From assembly GCA_036503065.1 (NCBI GenBank), contig DASXXM010000591.1:1-12712 (forward strand): a stretch of DNA of 12,712 nucleotides, written 5' to 3'. Of this stretch, positions 1 through 6,868 are shown one piece after another. Under the pieces are notes generated by a model, which worked only from the letters and a program-made list of their open reading frames with translations, made no database searches and was not told the origin of the DNA. The stretch's first letter is position 1. Every line of letters starts with the position of its first letter. The position numbers and the translations under genes were made by a program. The DNA comes from DATEPR01 sp036503065 (lineage in GTDB: Bacteria > Actinomycetota > Actinomycetes > Mycobacteriales > Pseudonocardiaceae).

Positions 1-825
1 GCCCTCCTCCGAGGTGAACCATTCGTAGGCGTCGAGGATGTTCTCCGCGTGGTCGTAGTCGGCCTGATTCGGGCTGAAGACCTCGTTGCACACGTCGACC
101 TGGCCGGGGTTGAGGACCCATTTGCCGTCGAAGCCGAGGGCGGCGGCGCGGCCTGCCACGCGACGGAAGCCGTCCACATCCCGGATCTGCAGGTACGGGC
201 CGTCGATGGCCTGCTTGTCGTAGGCCCTGGCGGCCATCAGGATCCGCATCAGGATGTAGTGGTACGCGTCGCCCACGTCGTAACCGGGGGGCTGTTCGCC
301 GACGACAAGCGATTTCATGTTGATGCTGGCCATGAAGTCGGCGGGGCCGAAGATGATCGTTTCCACCCGCGGGGACGCCTGCGCGATCGCGTCGACCTCG
401 ATCAGGCCCCTCGCGTTCTCGATCTGGGCCTCGATGCCGATTCGGCCGACCTCGTAGCCCATGGTCTTCTCCACCTGCGTCAGCAGCAGGTCCAGCGCGG
501 TCACCTGCTCGGCACTCTGCACCTTCGGCAGCATGACGCAGTCCAGGTTGGCGCCCGCGCCCTCGACGACCTCGACGACGTCGCGGTAGGTCCACTCGGT
601 GGTCCAGTCGTTGACCCGCACCACGCGGATGCGGTCACCCCAACCGCCCTCGTTCAGCGCCGCCACGATGTTCTTTCGGGCGCCCGGTTTCGCCAGCGGC
701 GCGACGGCGTCCTCAAGGTCAAGGAAGACCTGGTCCACGTTCTGGGTCCTGGCCTTCTCCAGGAACCGCGGGTTGCTGCCGGGCACCGCGAGGCACGAGC
801 GGCGCGGACGAAGGCGATCGACCAC
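1..825 (-). CDS. HpcH/HpaI aldolase / CitE-like CoA-ester lyase, 3' end missing
   Basis: This gene is read from 825 toward 1 and leaves the window still open, giving 275 codons of a family usually about 300 residues or slightly longer. Members cleave or form C-C bonds in acyl-CoA esters such as malyl-CoA, methylmalyl-CoA or citramalyl-CoA in a TIM barrel using Mg2+. Visible marks are an N-terminal RRSCLAVPGSNPRFLEKA segment, the LDLEDAV motif (35-41), R70 in VRVND, and the two expected metal ligands E136 (IEAQIENARG) and D163 (FGPADF). The GTG start is fixed by GGAGGT six bases upstream; the nearest upstream ATG (850) is out of frame. It is divergent from the MgtE-like gene. The exact substrate cannot be read from sequence; a malyl-CoA or citramalyl-CoA lyase-like role is an inference. 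Confidence 0.9.
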   Translation of the reverse strand, partial: MVDRLRPRRSCLAVPGSNPRFLEKARTQNVDQVFLDLEDAVAPLAKPGARKNIVAALNEGGWGDRIRVVRVNDWTTEWTYRDVVEVVEGAGANLDCVMLPKVQSAEQVTALDLLLTQVEKTMGYEVGRIGIEAQIENARGLIEVDAIAQASPRVETIIFGPADFMASINMKSLVVGEQPPGYDVGDAYHYILMRILMAARAYDKQAIDGPYLQIRDVDGFRRVAGRAAALGFDGKWVLNPGQVDVCNEVFSPNQADYDHAENILDAYEWFTSEEG

Positions 826-831
826 GGGGGG

Positions 832-837
832 ACCTCC
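832..837 (-). promoter_or_regulatory. Shine-Dalgarno of the CitE-like gene
   Basis: GGAGGT lies on the minus strand with a six-base C-only spacer to the GTG at 825. It decides the GTG start, because no in-frame ATG is nearby. Confidence 0.8.
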
Positions 838-849
838 AGAGCGGCGACA

Positions 850-861
850 TACTGACCAGTA
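850..861. promoter_or_regulatory. Palindrome TACTG-AC-CAGTA, candidate operator
   Basis: A perfect 5-bp-arm inverted repeat with a 2-base centre sits 24 bases upstream of the CitE-like start codon, where a transcription start or repressor site would be expected. No clear -35/-10 pair could be fixed around it, so its role as an operator is an inference. A palindrome this short can also occur by chance. Confidence 0.35.
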
Positions 862-1010
862 ACCGGATATCGCGAATCGTGGCATGCCCGGCGCCGGTGC
901 GCTATTCGCCTGAGTCGCCTTTCACAGTGACCGTGACACTGGCTCGCTCCGCTCGCGCGGCTCGGCCGCCGCACGGCGACGGCGATGTCGGTTCGGGTGA
1001 AACAGGCCAC

Positions 1011-1016
1011 TAACCT
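1011..1016 (+). promoter_or_regulatory. -10 element TAACCT of the MgtE-like gene (leaderless)
   Basis: TAACCT ends seven bases before the ATG at 1024. In actinobacteria this spacing places the transcription start at, or within a base or two of, the start codon. There is no Shine-Dalgarno before 1024 or before the alternative ATG at 985. Confidence 0.6.
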
Positions 1017-1023
1017 CACCCTC

Positions 1024-2355
1024 ATGGCACCCGCGAACAGGGTTTTCGTCGCCCAACTTGCCGGACTCCCGGTCTTCGGGCCCGACGGCGAGTCGGTCGG
1101 CCGCGTGCGGGACATCGTGGCCGGCCTCCGCACCGACCGGCAGCCGCCGCGTGCGCTGGGCATCGTGATCGAGGTGCTGTCGCGACGGCGGATCTTCGTG
1201 CCCATGCTGCGGGTCACCTCGATCGAGCCGAACGCGGTCACCCTGGCCACCGGTCGGGTGAACCTGCGCCGGTTCAGCCAGCGGCCCAACGAGATCCTCG
1301 TGGTCGGGCAACTGCTGGACGTCCGGGTGCGCTTCGCCGCGAGCAACGGCGCGGACGAGGTGACCGCCGTGGTGATCGACGCCGCGATCGAGCAGACGCG
1401 CACCCGCGACTGGCTGCTCACCAAACTCGCCGTGCAGGAACGAAGTCGGCTGCTCGCCAGGCGCGGGTCGCTGCGCGTGCTGGCCTGGGAGGACGCCGCA
1501 GGCCTCGGCCTGCCCGACCTGTCCGCGCAGCCGCAGGGCGCGCACCAACTGCTGGCCGTGTTCGAGGGCATGCGCCCGGCCGACGTGGCCAGCGCCATGC
1601 TGGACCTGCCGCAGAAACGCCGCTACGAGGTGGCCGACGCGCTGGACGACGAGCGACTGGCCGACGTCATCGAGGAACTGCCGGAGGACGACCAGAAGGA
1701 ACTGCTCGGCCACCTTGGCGACGAGCGGGCGGCCGACGTGCTGGAGGCGATGAACCCGGACGACGCGGCCGACCTGCTGGCCGAACTGCCCGAACCGGAC
1801 CAGGAACGGCTGCTGGCGCTGATGGAGCCGGAGGAGTCGGCCCCGGTCAAGCGGCTGCTGCAGTACTCGTTCGACACGGCGGGCGGCCTGATGACACCCG
1901 AACCGGTGATCGTGTCACCGGACGCGACCATCGCCGAAGCGCTGGCGCGGGTGCGCAACGCCGATCTCGCGGTGGCGCTGTCCAGCATGGTCTTCGTCTG
2001 CCGGCCGCCGACGGCCACGCCGACCGGCCGCTACCTGGGCTGCGTGCACATCCAGCGGCTGCTGCGCGAACCCCCGTCCGACCTGGTGGCCGGGGTGCTG
2101 GACACCGACCTGGCTCGACTGTCCCCGACCGATCAGCTGGCCGACGTGACCCGCTACTTCGCCGCGTACAACCTGGTGTGCGCGCCGGTGGTGGACGACC
2201 AGGACCACCTGCTCGGCGCGGTCACCGTGGATGACGTGATCGACCATCTGCTGCCGGAGAACTGGCGGGAGAGCGGCCGCCACCGGGACGACGGCGACAC
2301 TGCCCAGGCGACGGACCGTCAGACAAGAGGACGTCGGGAGGCGAACCATGCCTGA
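1024..2355 (+). CDS. MgtE N-domain/CBS magnesium-sensor-like protein without transporter domain
   Basis: This is a 443-residue soluble protein built like the cytosolic half of the Mg2+ channel MgtE. Residues about 5-70 form a PRC-barrel-like domain (RVFVAQLAGLPVFGPDG), and a second, weaker PRC-like unit may follow near 90-160. An MgtE intracellular N domain lies at about 172-285, an acidic helical superhelix with repeats such as LADVIEELPEDDQKELL and DDAADLLAELPEPDQ. Two CBS domains follow (about 285-412), opening with the MgtE signature DTAGGLMT and including GAVTVDDVIDHLL. No membrane helices follow, so it cannot itself be a channel. It resembles mycobacterial Rv1232c. An in-frame ATG exists at 985, but the 1024 start has a perfectly spaced -10 and matches the family N-terminus. 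Its stop overlaps the next gene by 8 bases. A Mg2+- or nucleotide-sensing role is inferred. Confidence 0.88.
   Translation: MAPANRVFVAQLAGLPVFGPDGESVGRVRDIVAGLRTDRQPPRALGIVIEVLSRRRIFVPMLRVTSIEPNAVTLATGRVNLRRFSQRPNEILVVGQLLDVRVRFAASNGADEVTAVVIDAAIEQTRTRDWLLTKLAVQERSRLLARRGSLRVLAWEDAAGLGLPDLSAQPQGAHQLLAVFEGMRPADVASAMLDLPQKRRYEVADALDDERLADVIEELPEDDQKELLGHLGDERAADVLEAMNPDDAADLLAELPEPDQERLLALMEPEESAPVKRLLQYSFDTAGGLMTPEPVIVSPDATIAEALARVRNADLAVALSSMVFVCRPPTATPTGRYLGCVHIQRLLREPPSDLVAGVLDTDLARLSPTDQLADVTRYFAAYNLVCAPVVDDQDHLLGAVTVDDVIDHLLPENWRESGRHRDDGDTAQATDRQTRGRREANHA
2336..2341 (+). promoter_or_regulatory. Shine-Dalgarno of the DUF1003 gene
   Basis: GGGAGG lies six bases before the ATG at 2348, inside the end of the upstream coding region. 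This fits translation of DUF1003 from the same mRNA. Confidence 0.7.
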
Positions 2356-2917
2356 GCTGAGCACCACACGCCGCCGGTTGGACCAGCCCCGCCGACCGCG
2401 CCGGCTGACCATGGAAGTGGACCGGGACGCGTTCGGCCGGTTCTCCGAACGGCTGGCCCGATTCATGGGCACCGGCACGTTCCTGTTCTGGCAGTCGATG
2501 TTCGTCGTCGTGTGGATCGCGCTGAACCTGGCGGCCGCATCGCTGCGCTGGGATCCGTACCCGTTCATCCTGCTGAACCTGGCGTTCTCCACCCAGGCCG
2601 CCTACGCGGCGCCGCTGATCCTGTTGGCGCAGAACAGACAGGACGACCGAGACCGAATCTCGTTGGAGGAGGACCGGTCGCGGGCGGCACAGACCAAGGC
2701 GGACACCGAGTTCCTGGCCAGAGAACTGGCCTCACTGCGACTGGCGATCGGCGAGATCGCGACCCGCGACTACCTGCGAGGCGAACTGGACCGCCTGCGG
2801 CACGAACTGGTGGACGAGGTGAAGCCGCGCAAACGCAAGGGCAGCAAGCCGGACGCGGAAACCGTACGCGACTCACCGGCCTGGGACGACGAACCGGAGC
2901 GCCTGCCCCGCCCGTAA
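2348..2917 (+). CDS. DUF1003 family two-helix membrane protein
   Basis: This 189-residue protein has a basic N-terminus (RRRLDQPRRPRRL), two adjacent hydrophobic helices at about 44-64 (FLFWQSMFVVVWIALNLAAA) and 72-94, and the DUF1003 hallmark between and after them (WDPYPFILLNLAFSTQAAYA, then LILLAQNRQDDRDR). A long charged, probably coiled-coil cytoplasmic tail (about 95-155) and a lysine/proline-rich end follow. The function of DUF1003 is not established. The ATG overlaps the 3' end of the MgtE-like gene by 8 bases (stop TGA 2353-2355), so the two are translationally coupled. The same pair exists as Rv1232c-Rv1231c in M. tuberculosis (from memory). A membrane partner for the soluble magnesium sensor is a reasonable inference, but unproven. 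The gene ends only 7 bases from the convergent marR. Confidence 0.88.
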   Translation: MPELSTTRRRLDQPRRPRRLTMEVDRDAFGRFSERLARFMGTGTFLFWQSMFVVVWIALNLAAASLRWDPYPFILLNLAFSTQAAYAAPLILLAQNRQDDRDRISLEEDRSRAAQTKADTEFLARELASLRLAIGEIATRDYLRGELDRLRHELVDEVKPRKRKGSKPDAETVRDSPAWDDEPERLPRP

Positions 2918-2924
2918 CAGGTCG

Positions 2925-3404
2925 CTACCAGGGCTCGGCCTGCGGCGCAGGCTCGGCGTCCGCCAGGCGTTCGCAGGTCCGCCCGAAGGCGGCGAGCTCG
3001 GTCTCGTCCAACGGTGCCGCGAAATGCCGCACCACGCCGGTCAGGTGCGTGCCGGTGGCGCCCTTGAGCCGTTCGAAGCCCTGCTGGGTCAGGATGGCGA
3101 CCACGCCACGGCCGTCCGAGTCGACTCGAGCCCGTGCCACGAGGCCGCCCTTCTCGAGCCGGTCGACGAGGCGGGTGACACCGGATCGGGAGAGCAGGAC
3201 CGCGTCCGCCAGCTCCGTCATCCGTAACCGCTGGCCGGGTGCTTCCGCGAGTTGCACGAGGACGTCGTAGGACGCCAACGACAGCCGCTGCTCGGCCAAC
3301 AACTCCGATTCCAGCATGCGGGTGATGTGGGCATGGGCGCGTAGGAACGAACGCCACACGTCAAGTTCGGTGCGGCTCAACAGGCGAGTACCCGGGCGAG
3401 GCAC
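2925..3404 (-). CDS. MarR family transcriptional regulator
   Basis: This is a 159-residue winged-helix protein of normal MarR length. Helices at 12-57 form the dimerisation part (TELDVWRSFLRAHAHITRML). The DNA-binding part runs about 60-112: MTELADAVLLSRSGVTRLVDRL is the helix-turn-helix, and RARVDSDGRGVVAILT is the wing with the family D-x-R-G signature. It is divergent from mrp (117 bases between starts) and convergent with the DUF1003 gene. The GTG start has no Shine-Dalgarno but a TAACAT six bases upstream, so a leaderless mRNA is likely. Target genes are unknown. It might act on mrp or on its own promoter in the shared region. It interrupts a gene order otherwise like that of mycobacteria, so it may be a lineage-specific insertion. 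Confidence 0.92.
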   Translation of the reverse strand: MPRPGTRLLSRTELDVWRSFLRAHAHITRMLESELLAEQRLSLASYDVLVQLAEAPGQRLRMTELADAVLLSRSGVTRLVDRLEKGGLVARARVDSDGRGVVAILTQQGFERLKGATGTHLTGVVRHFAAPLDETELAAFGRTCERLADAEPAPQAEPW

Positions 3405-3410
3405 AGATCG

Positions 3411-3416
3411 ATGTTA
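3411..3416 (-). promoter_or_regulatory. -10 element TAACAT of marR (leaderless)
   Basis: On the minus strand TAACAT is followed by six bases and the GTG at 3404. No Shine-Dalgarno and no convincing -35 were seen. The arrangement is the same hexamer and spacing as at mrp on the other strand. Confidence 0.55.
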
Positions 3417-3509
3417 CGGACCGCGTCCAGCAACCCGCACCGCGGCCCGGAAAATACCCCCAATCGGCCAGACATCCCGACGCCAACGGGAGGACGAAGC
3501 CACCGGCCG

Positions 3510-3515
3510 TAACAT
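3510..3515 (+). promoter_or_regulatory. -10 element TAACAT of mrp (leaderless)
   Basis: TAACAT-N6-GTG precedes mrp without a Shine-Dalgarno sequence. A second GTG follows directly at 3525, so the initiating codon may be either one. Confidence 0.55.
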
Positions 3516-3521
3516 GGCGGT

Positions 3522-4679
3522 GTGGTGACCACCAGCCAGACCACTCAGCAGGGGCCCAGCGTCGCGCAGGTGCGCGCCGCCCTGGCCACCGTGCAGGACC
3601 CGGAGATTCACCGCCCGATCACCGATCTGGGCATGGTGAAGGACGTCTCGATACAACCCGACGGCTCCGTGGACGTCGCGATCTACCTGACCGTGGCCGG
3701 CTGCCCGTTGCGGGAGAAGATCACGGCCGACACGACGGCCGCGGTGAGCGCCGTGCCCGGCGTGCACGGGGTGCGGGTCACGCTGGACGTGATGAACGAC
3801 GAGCAGCGCACCGAGATGCGCCGGTCGTTGCGCGGGGACGCCACGGAACCGGTCATCCCGTTCGCCCAGCCGGGATCGCTGACCAGGGTGTACTGCGTGG
3901 CGTCCGGCAAGGGTGGGGTCGGCAAGTCCAGCGTCACGGTGAACCTCGCGGTGGCGATGGCCGCGCGCGGCCTGTCCGTCGGCGTCGTGGACGCGGACAT
4001 CTACGGGCACTCGATCCCGCGGATGCTCGGCTCGACCGCCAAGCCGACCAAGGTCGAGACGATGATCATGCCGCCGCAGGCGCACGGTGTGAAGATGATC
4101 TCGATCGGCATGTTCAAGCCGGGCAACGCGCCGGTCGTGTGGCGTGGCCCGATGCTGCACCGCGCGTTGCAGCAGTTCCTCGCCGACGTGTTCTGGGGCG
4201 AGCTGGACGTGCTGCTGCTCGACCTGCCGCCGGGCACCGGCGACATGGCGATCTCAGTGGCCCAACTGGTCCCGAACGCGGAGATCCTGGTGGTCACGAC
4301 CCCGCAGCTGGCCGCGGCCGAGGTGGCGGAGCGGGCCGGCGCGATCGCGTTGCAGACCCGGCAACGCCTGGCCGGCGTGGTGGAGAACATGTCCTGGCTG
4401 GAACTGCCCGACGGCAGCCGGATGGATGTGTTCGGCGCGGGCGGCGGCCAGACCGTGGCCGACTCGCTGACCAGGTCGGTCGGCGCGCCGGTGCCACTGC
4501 TCGGCCAGGTGCCGCTGGACCCACGCGTGCGCGAGGCCGGTGACGCGGGCGAGCCGATCGTGCTGGCCCAGCCGGACGCGCCGGCCGCCGTGGTGCTGCG
4601 GGAGATCGCGACGACGCTGTCGACCCGGTCGCGTGGCCTGGCCGGCCGGCTGTTGTCGGTCAGCCCGACCGGCCGCTGA
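3522..4679 (+). CDS. mrp: Mrp/NBP35/ApbC family Fe-S cluster carrier P-loop ATPase
   Basis: This 385-residue protein is of typical length and works in the cytoplasm, where the family binds and delivers Fe-S clusters to apo-proteins. Residues about 13-95 are a MIP18/DUF59 domain with the conserved cysteine C61 (LTVAGCPLREKIT). The deviant Walker A SGKGGVGKSS is at 128-137, followed by the switch region VVDADIYGHSIPRMLG and the LLLDLPPGTGD Walker B region (231-241). The C-terminal CxxC cluster-ligand motif of ApbC and NBP35 is absent: at the expected site the chain reads MSWLELPDGSRMDVFGAGGG. From memory, mycobacterial Mrp also lacks it. Cluster binding, if present, must therefore use other residues such as C61 or C125. 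It is convergent with tatB and appears leaderless. Confidence 0.95.
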   Translation: MVTTSQTTQQGPSVAQVRAALATVQDPEIHRPITDLGMVKDVSIQPDGSVDVAIYLTVAGCPLREKITADTTAAVSAVPGVHGVRVTLDVMNDEQRTEMRRSLRGDATEPVIPFAQPGSLTRVYCVASGKGGVGKSSVTVNLAVAMAARGLSVGVVDADIYGHSIPRMLGSTAKPTKVETMIMPPQAHGVKMISIGMFKPGNAPVVWRGPMLHRALQQFLADVFWGELDVLLLDLPPGTGDMAISVAQLVPNAEILVVTTPQLAAAEVAERAGAIALQTRQRLAGVVENMSWLELPDGSRMDVFGAGGGQTVADSLTRSVGAPVPLLGQVPLDPRVREAGDAGEPIVLAQPDAPAAVVLREIATTLSTRSRGLAGRLLSVSPTGR

Positions 4680-4686
4680 CCGGCCG

Positions 4687-4713
4687 TGGCCCGCTGAAAC
4701 CGTTGCGGGACCA
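4687..4713. terminator. Hairpin between convergent mrp and tatB
   Basis: TGGCCCGC pairs with GCGGG-a-CCA, giving an 8-bp stem with one bulged base and a 10-base loop. It lies in the 48-base gap between the two convergent stops, so it could stop transcription in both directions. It has no U-tract, as is common in GC-rich actinobacteria, so the call rests on structure and position only. Confidence 0.4.
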
Positions 4714-4727
4714 CGAATCCGACGCGG

Positions 4728-5150
4728 TCAGGTGGCGTCGGAGTCGAACGGGGGGCGCTCCCCCGGCGCCAGCGGGCGCTGCTCGACCGGGCTGGTCGGC
4801 GCGGGGAAGCCGTTGGGCTTGATGCCGTTGCCGCCGTTGAGACTGGGCAGGTCGATCTTCAGGTCGTCGCGGGGGTCGTAGCCACCGGTCGCGTCCAGCA
4901 GTTGCTTCCTGAGCGCGCGCTTCGGATCGAAGTTGCGCAGGGCCTTCAGGTCCTCGAGCGGCTTGCGCAGGTCGTCGAACTCGGGCCCCAACTCGGAGCG
5001 GAGCTGTTCGCGCGCGCCGGACGCGTACTCCCGCACCTGCCGCACGGTCTTACCGAGCCACGACGCGGCGCCGGGCAGTCGCTCCGGGCCGAGAATGAAC
5101 AGGCCCGCGATGATCAGGACCAGGAACTCGCCCCAACTGATGTCGAACAT
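4728..5150 (-). CDS. tatB: Sec-independent protein translocase subunit TatB
   Basis: This 140-residue protein is the TatB component of the twin-arginine translocase, which receives folded RR-signal substrates together with TatC. The N-terminus MFDISWGEFLVLIIAGLFIL is a short membrane helix with the TatB-type glutamate. The hinge GPERLPGAASWLGKTVRQ follows, then an amphipathic helix (about 30-75, REYASGAREQLRSELGPEF) and a proline-rich tail. MFDISWGE and the LGPERLP hinge favour TatB over TatA. It is the last gene of the sigE-rseA-htrA-tatB run, 47 bases after htrA, with GGAGGT eight bases before its ATG. A hairpin lies beyond its stop. Confidence 0.95.
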   Translation of the reverse strand: MFDISWGEFLVLIIAGLFILGPERLPGAASWLGKTVRQVREYASGAREQLRSELGPEFDDLRKPLEDLKALRNFDPKRALRKQLLDATGGYDPRDDLKIDLPSLNGGNGIKPNGFPAPTSPVEQRPLAPGERPPFDSDAT

Positions 5151-5158
5151 CGCGCGGC

Positions 5159-5164
5159 ACCTCC
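5159..5164 (-). promoter_or_regulatory. Shine-Dalgarno of tatB
   Basis: GGAGGT on the minus strand, eight bases upstream of the ATG at 5150, fits tatB being an internal gene of the stress operon. Confidence 0.7.
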
Positions 5165-5197
5165 GGCAGGCAGGCCAATTGCGTTCAGACTATCGGG

Positions 5198-6727
5198 TCA
5201 GTCCGACTGTAGGGTCACCTGAACGCTGTGCCGTTGGCCCTGGCGGGCGAACACGACGGTGACCGCCTGCCCCGGGTCGTGATCCAGTACGGCCACCTGG
5301 AGCTCGGTCGAGCTGCCGATCGGCCGATTGTCGAACGACGTGATCACGTCGCCCACCGCGAGCCCGGCCCCTGCCCCGGCGCCACCGTTGGTGACGTTGA
5401 CGACCTGGGCGCCCTCGGACGTGGTCGCGGACACCGACCGGGTGTTCACGCCGAGATTGGCGTGTTTGACCGAGCCGGTCCGGATCAGCTGCTGCGCGAT
5501 CTTCTTGGCCTGGTCGATCGGGATCGCGAAGCCGAGGCCGATACTGCCGCCACCACCAGTGTCCGAGCTGCCGAAAGTCTGGATCGCGGAGTTCACGCCG
5601 ACCAGCGCGCCGGACGCGTCCACGAGCGCGCCGCCCGAGTTGCCGGGGTTGATCGCGGCGTCGGTCTGGATCGCGTCGTAGACCACGGTGGGGCCGCCTG
5701 CCTCACCCTGCGCGGTCACCGGGCGATGCAGCGCGCTCACGATGCCGGACGTGACGGTGCCGGCGAGGCCGAGCGGGGAGCCGATCGCGATCACCGTGTC
5801 GCCCGGCTCCAGCTTGTTCGACGTGCCGGGCTGCAGGACGGTCAAATTCGTCGCGTTGACTTTCAACACAGCGAGGTCGGTCACCTGGTCGCGGCCCACG
5901 ATGGCCGCCGGCACCCGCGCGCCCGAGCTGAACACGGCGGTGATCTGCCCGCCCGCGCCCTGCGCCGCGATGGACACCACGTGGTTGTTGGTGAGGATGT
6001 AGCCCTTGGGATCGATCACCACGCCGGACCCGACGTCCCCGCTGCTGCCGGCCTGCACCTCGAGGGACACCACTGCGGGCGCGACCCGCTGCACGATGCC
6101 GGCCACCGAGTTCGGCGCCCGTTGCACGCCCTGGTCGACCTGGGCGATCGTGGCACCGGCATCGGTCAGCGAACTGCCCGCGGTGCCGACGGCCCAGCCC
6201 GCGACGCCACCGGCCGCGCCGACCAGCAGCGCGCACGCCAGCAGGATCAGCAACGCCCTCGGCTTGACCCGCCGGCCGAACAGCAGTTCCGGCAGGCTCA
6301 ACAGCGCGCCGGCCGGCCTGCGCGCGCCCTTGTCGTCGGCGACCGGGTCCACGGCGGGCGGGCCGAGCATGGCGCCGGCACCGGGATCACGCCACGGGTC
6401 GCGTCCGTCCGTGTCGTCCCAGTACGCCGCCGGCTCACCCGCGGTCGCGTCCTCGGCGCCGGGCGCGCGCTGCAACCGGGCGTCCGGCGTGTCGGCGGGC
6501 CGGCCGAACGCGGTCGAGAGCGCCTCCGGCGGCGGCGCGGCCAGCCGTACCGAGCCGTTGACGGCCGGACCACCGGTCGGCCGGGGCGCGAACGCGCTGG
6601 GCACACCGGACGGCCGGCCGAACACCGCGGCCTGCCCCGGATCGACGGCGGGCCGGTCCAACGGACGCGGACCGAGCCGGGGCCGGCTCTCGTCGGAACC
6701 GGGGCCGGTGTTGGGTTGGTCGTTCAT
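5198..6727 (-). CDS. htrA: HtrA/DegP-like membrane-anchored serine protease with PDZ domain
   Basis: This is a 509-residue envelope protease. A disordered, proline- and glycine-rich cytoplasmic region (1-155) precedes one membrane helix (about 157-183, LLILLACALLVGAAGGVAGW). The trypsin-like domain (about 205-415) faces outside, with the full triad H249 (ILTNNHVV), D284 (VTDLAVLKV) and S364 (INPGNSGGALVD). A single PDZ domain (about 423-508) contains GAQVVNVTNGGAGAGAGLAVGD. It degrades or refolds damaged envelope proteins. It sits between rseA and tatB, as in mycobacteria. The frame stays open upstream to an ATG at 6832. The 6727 ATG is preferred because GGGGAG precedes it, although the spacing is short (2 bases), and because the extra residues do not look family-like. 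Confidence 0.95.
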   Translation of the reverse strand: MNDQPNTGPGSDESRPRLGPRPLDRPAVDPGQAAVFGRPSGVPSAFAPRPTGGPAVNGSVRLAAPPPEALSTAFGRPADTPDARLQRAPGAEDATAGEPAAYWDDTDGRDPWRDPGAGAMLGPPAVDPVADDKGARRPAGALLSLPELLFGRRVKPRALLILLACALLVGAAGGVAGWAVGTAGSSLTDAGATIAQVDQGVQRAPNSVAGIVQRVAPAVVSLEVQAGSSGDVGSGVVIDPKGYILTNNHVVSIAAQGAGGQITAVFSSGARVPAAIVGRDQVTDLAVLKVNATNLTVLQPGTSNKLEPGDTVIAIGSPLGLAGTVTSGIVSALHRPVTAQGEAGGPTVVYDAIQTDAAINPGNSGGALVDASGALVGVNSAIQTFGSSDTGGGGSIGLGFAIPIDQAKKIAQQLIRTGSVKHANLGVNTRSVSATTSEGAQVVNVTNGGAGAGAGLAVGDVITSFDNRPIGSSTELQVAVLDHDPGQAVTVVFARQGQRHSVQVTLQSD

Positions 6728-6769
6728 TTCTCCCCGCGTGGAGTTGCCGTAGCGCCGTGCCAGGACATC

Positions 6770-6797
6770 AGCGTAAGCCTGCCGCAACCACGGTGAA
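6770..6797 (-). promoter_or_regulatory. Possible internal promoter for htrA
   Basis: On the minus strand TTCACC (6792-6797) is followed by 16 bases and TACGCT (6770-6775), in the 141-base gap between rseA and htrA. TACGCT is the same hexamer proposed as the MFS -10. It would give a leader of about 36 bases. A gap this long inside an operon suggests a second start point, but the -35 is weak. Confidence 0.35.
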
Positions 6798-6868
6798 GTG
6801 TGCGTAGCACAGCCGGTAACCGGGCCGAGCAACCAAACGAGCCAACCGAAACGGGCCGCGAAACGTGC

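Noticed and set aside
49..855. A 268-codon plus-strand frame opposite the CitE-like gene
   Set aside because: Low-complexity composition and no domain; the minus strand encodes a clear CitE-family protein with a good Shine-Dalgarno.
985..1023. Upstream ATG giving 13 more residues for the MgtE-like protein
   Set aside because: No Shine-Dalgarno, the -10 TAACCT would lie inside the coding region, and the added residues do not resemble the family N-terminus (usual start just before RVFVAQLAG).
3030..3230. Small plus-strand frame inside marR
   Set aside because: Lies wholly within a recognisable MarR gene, without a Shine-Dalgarno or domain.
5228..6796. A 522-codon open frame on the plus strand opposite htrA
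   Set aside because: Its translation is low-complexity, rich in R, G, A, D and H, with no recognisable domain. It is the usual shadow of a high-GC gene, and htrA on the other strand has a full catalytic triad.
6813..6823. Short palindrome CCGGT-A-ACCGG between rseA and htrA
   Set aside because: GC-rich, short, and not positioned against a recognisable promoter; likely chance in this composition.
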